Under the pieces are notes generated by a model. The model did not search any database, had not been told where the DNA came from, and worked only from the letters and a program-made list of their open reading frames with translations. A DNA stretch of 6,039 nt from Coraliomargarita sp. CAG:312 (GTDB taxonomy: Bacteria > Verrucomicrobiota > Verrucomicrobiia > Opitutales > Intestinicryptomonadaceae). The stretch spans positions 53,292 to 59,330 of the forward strand of contig FR901634.1 of the NCBI GenBank assembly GCA_000438015.1. The letters run 5' to 3'. Below are positions 5,588 to 6,039 of the stretch, in pieces. The position numbers and the translations under genes were made by a program. Positions within the stretch are counted from its first letter, which is position 1, and each line of letters begins with the position of its first letter.

Positions 5588-6039
5588 ATGGAAACAGGAA
5601 AAATAATAACCGCAAACGAAAGCAAGTTTACAGCAGGAAATTATTCGGAAGCTTTAACGGCCTTTACGGTCGGATGGAGCGATCCGGAAAATATCGCGAA
5701 GATTCTCGATTTTATCGCGCCGCCGATTCCGGTGGGGCGTAGATTTGAGTTTAAACGCAGCAAGAACGCGCAGTCCTTCTATTCGGAAAGCGACGATGTT
5801 CGTTCCATAGGCGCGGAATTTAAGCGCGTGCGCTATGACGGAGAATCAGTCAATGAAAAAACAATCAATAAGGGATTGACCATTAGGGTTGACCACGACG
5901 AGGTTGCCGGGGACGACTGGCAGGAGAGATATGTGCAAATGCTGATGCAGAGATTGTTGCGCAATGAACTCCGCCGCGCCATAACAGCTTTGGATACAAT
6001 AGCTGAATCCGGCGATGAGGAAGCCGAATGGACCGGCTC
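5588..6039 (+). CDS. Probable phage major capsid protein, N-terminal 150 codons (runs off window)
   Basis: The ATG at 5588 comes 3 bases after the decoration gene's stop (5582-5584) and opens a frame with no stop to the window end, giving 150 complete residues plus two bases. The protein begins METGKIITANESKFTAG. Features are an acidic/Trp segment VGWSDPENIAKILDFIAP (28-45), PIPVGRRFEFKR (46-57), the NKGLTIRVDHDEVAGDDW stretch (94-111) and a long arginine-rich helix, LMQRLLRNELRRAI (119-132). This order, PVGRRFEF then NKGLTIRVDHDE then RNELRRAI, matches my recollection of major head proteins downstream of Mu I-like proteases; an HK97-type fold is expected but cannot be shown from this fragment. 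No Shine-Dalgarno precedes it, so translation may be coupled to the gene before. The frame is missed if only closed reading frames are listed. Confidence 0.75.
   Translation, partial: METGKIITANESKFTAGNYSEALTAFTVGWSDPENIAKILDFIAPPIPVGRRFEFKRSKNAQSFYSESDDVRSIGAEFKRVRYDGESVNEKTINKGLTIRVDHDEVAGDDWQERYVQMLMQRLLRNELRRAITALDTIAESGDEEAEWTG

Larger units (their letters stand above)
2938..6039 (+). mobile_element. Mu-like prophage head-morphogenesis module (left part; runs off the window)
   Basis: Four consecutive same-strand genes read as portal, prohead protease/scaffold, decoration-like protein and major capsid protein, the usual order of a tailed-phage head module. The portal and protease belong to families best known from phage Mu (gp29/DUF935 and protein I). 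Spacing is tight: a 14-base overlap, a 36-base gap, then a 3-base gap. No terminase, transposase, Mu F-type minor head gene or integrase is seen upstream; the preceding genes are host sugar-nucleotide genes. All four frames are intact, so it is not an obviously decayed remnant, but completeness cannot be judged because the right end lies outside the window. Confidence 0.8.

Noticed and set aside
1..6039. tRNA, rRNA, CRISPR array, riboswitch or insertion-sequence ends
   Set aside because: I saw no cloverleaf, no regularly spaced repeats, no conserved riboswitch core and no transposase or terminal inverted repeats in either strand.

Overview
The window joins two unrelated blocks, both on the + strand. 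The left block (about 1-2640) is a two-gene nucleotide-sugar operon: a UDP-glucose 4-epimerase (galE) followed 6 bases later by a UDP-sugar/UDP-N-acetylhexosamine pyrophosphorylase. It has a good sigma70-like promoter in front and a strong intrinsic terminator behind. The right block (2938 to the window end) is the start of a transposable-phage (Mu-like) head-morphogenesis module: a DUF935/gp29-type portal, a Mu I-type prohead protease/scaffold, a small decoration-like protein and the first 150 codons of a probable major capsid protein. A 361-base gap separates the blocks; it holds the terminator and about 300 bases with no convincing gene.

The organism is a Gram-negative-type bacterium with mixed GC content, AT-rich intergenic DNA and mostly no Shine-Dalgarno motif before its genes. 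The eukaryotic-looking pyrophosphorylase and the style of the DUF935 portal suggest the Verrucomicrobiota/PVC group (for example Opitutales). This is an impression from the proteins, not a placement based on a marker gene. Phage and host genes look alike in codon style (AAA- and GCG/CGC-rich), so the phage block appears adapted to this host lineage.

The two left genes would work in sequence: the pyrophosphorylase makes a UDP-hexose or UDP-HexNAc from the sugar-1-phosphate and UTP, and GalE interconverts the gluco and galacto forms for surface glycan synthesis. In the right block, the portal forms the DNA-entry ring, the protease/scaffold guides and matures the prohead, and the capsid and decoration proteins form the shell.

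The most notable point is organisation. The phage module starts directly at the portal, with no terminase upstream, and the portal gene overlaps the protease gene, leaving no room for the Mu F/gp30-type minor head gene usually found there. This is either a rearranged transposable phage, a prophage edge left by deletion, or a pared-down head cassette. The flanking sequence, not in this window, would decide.
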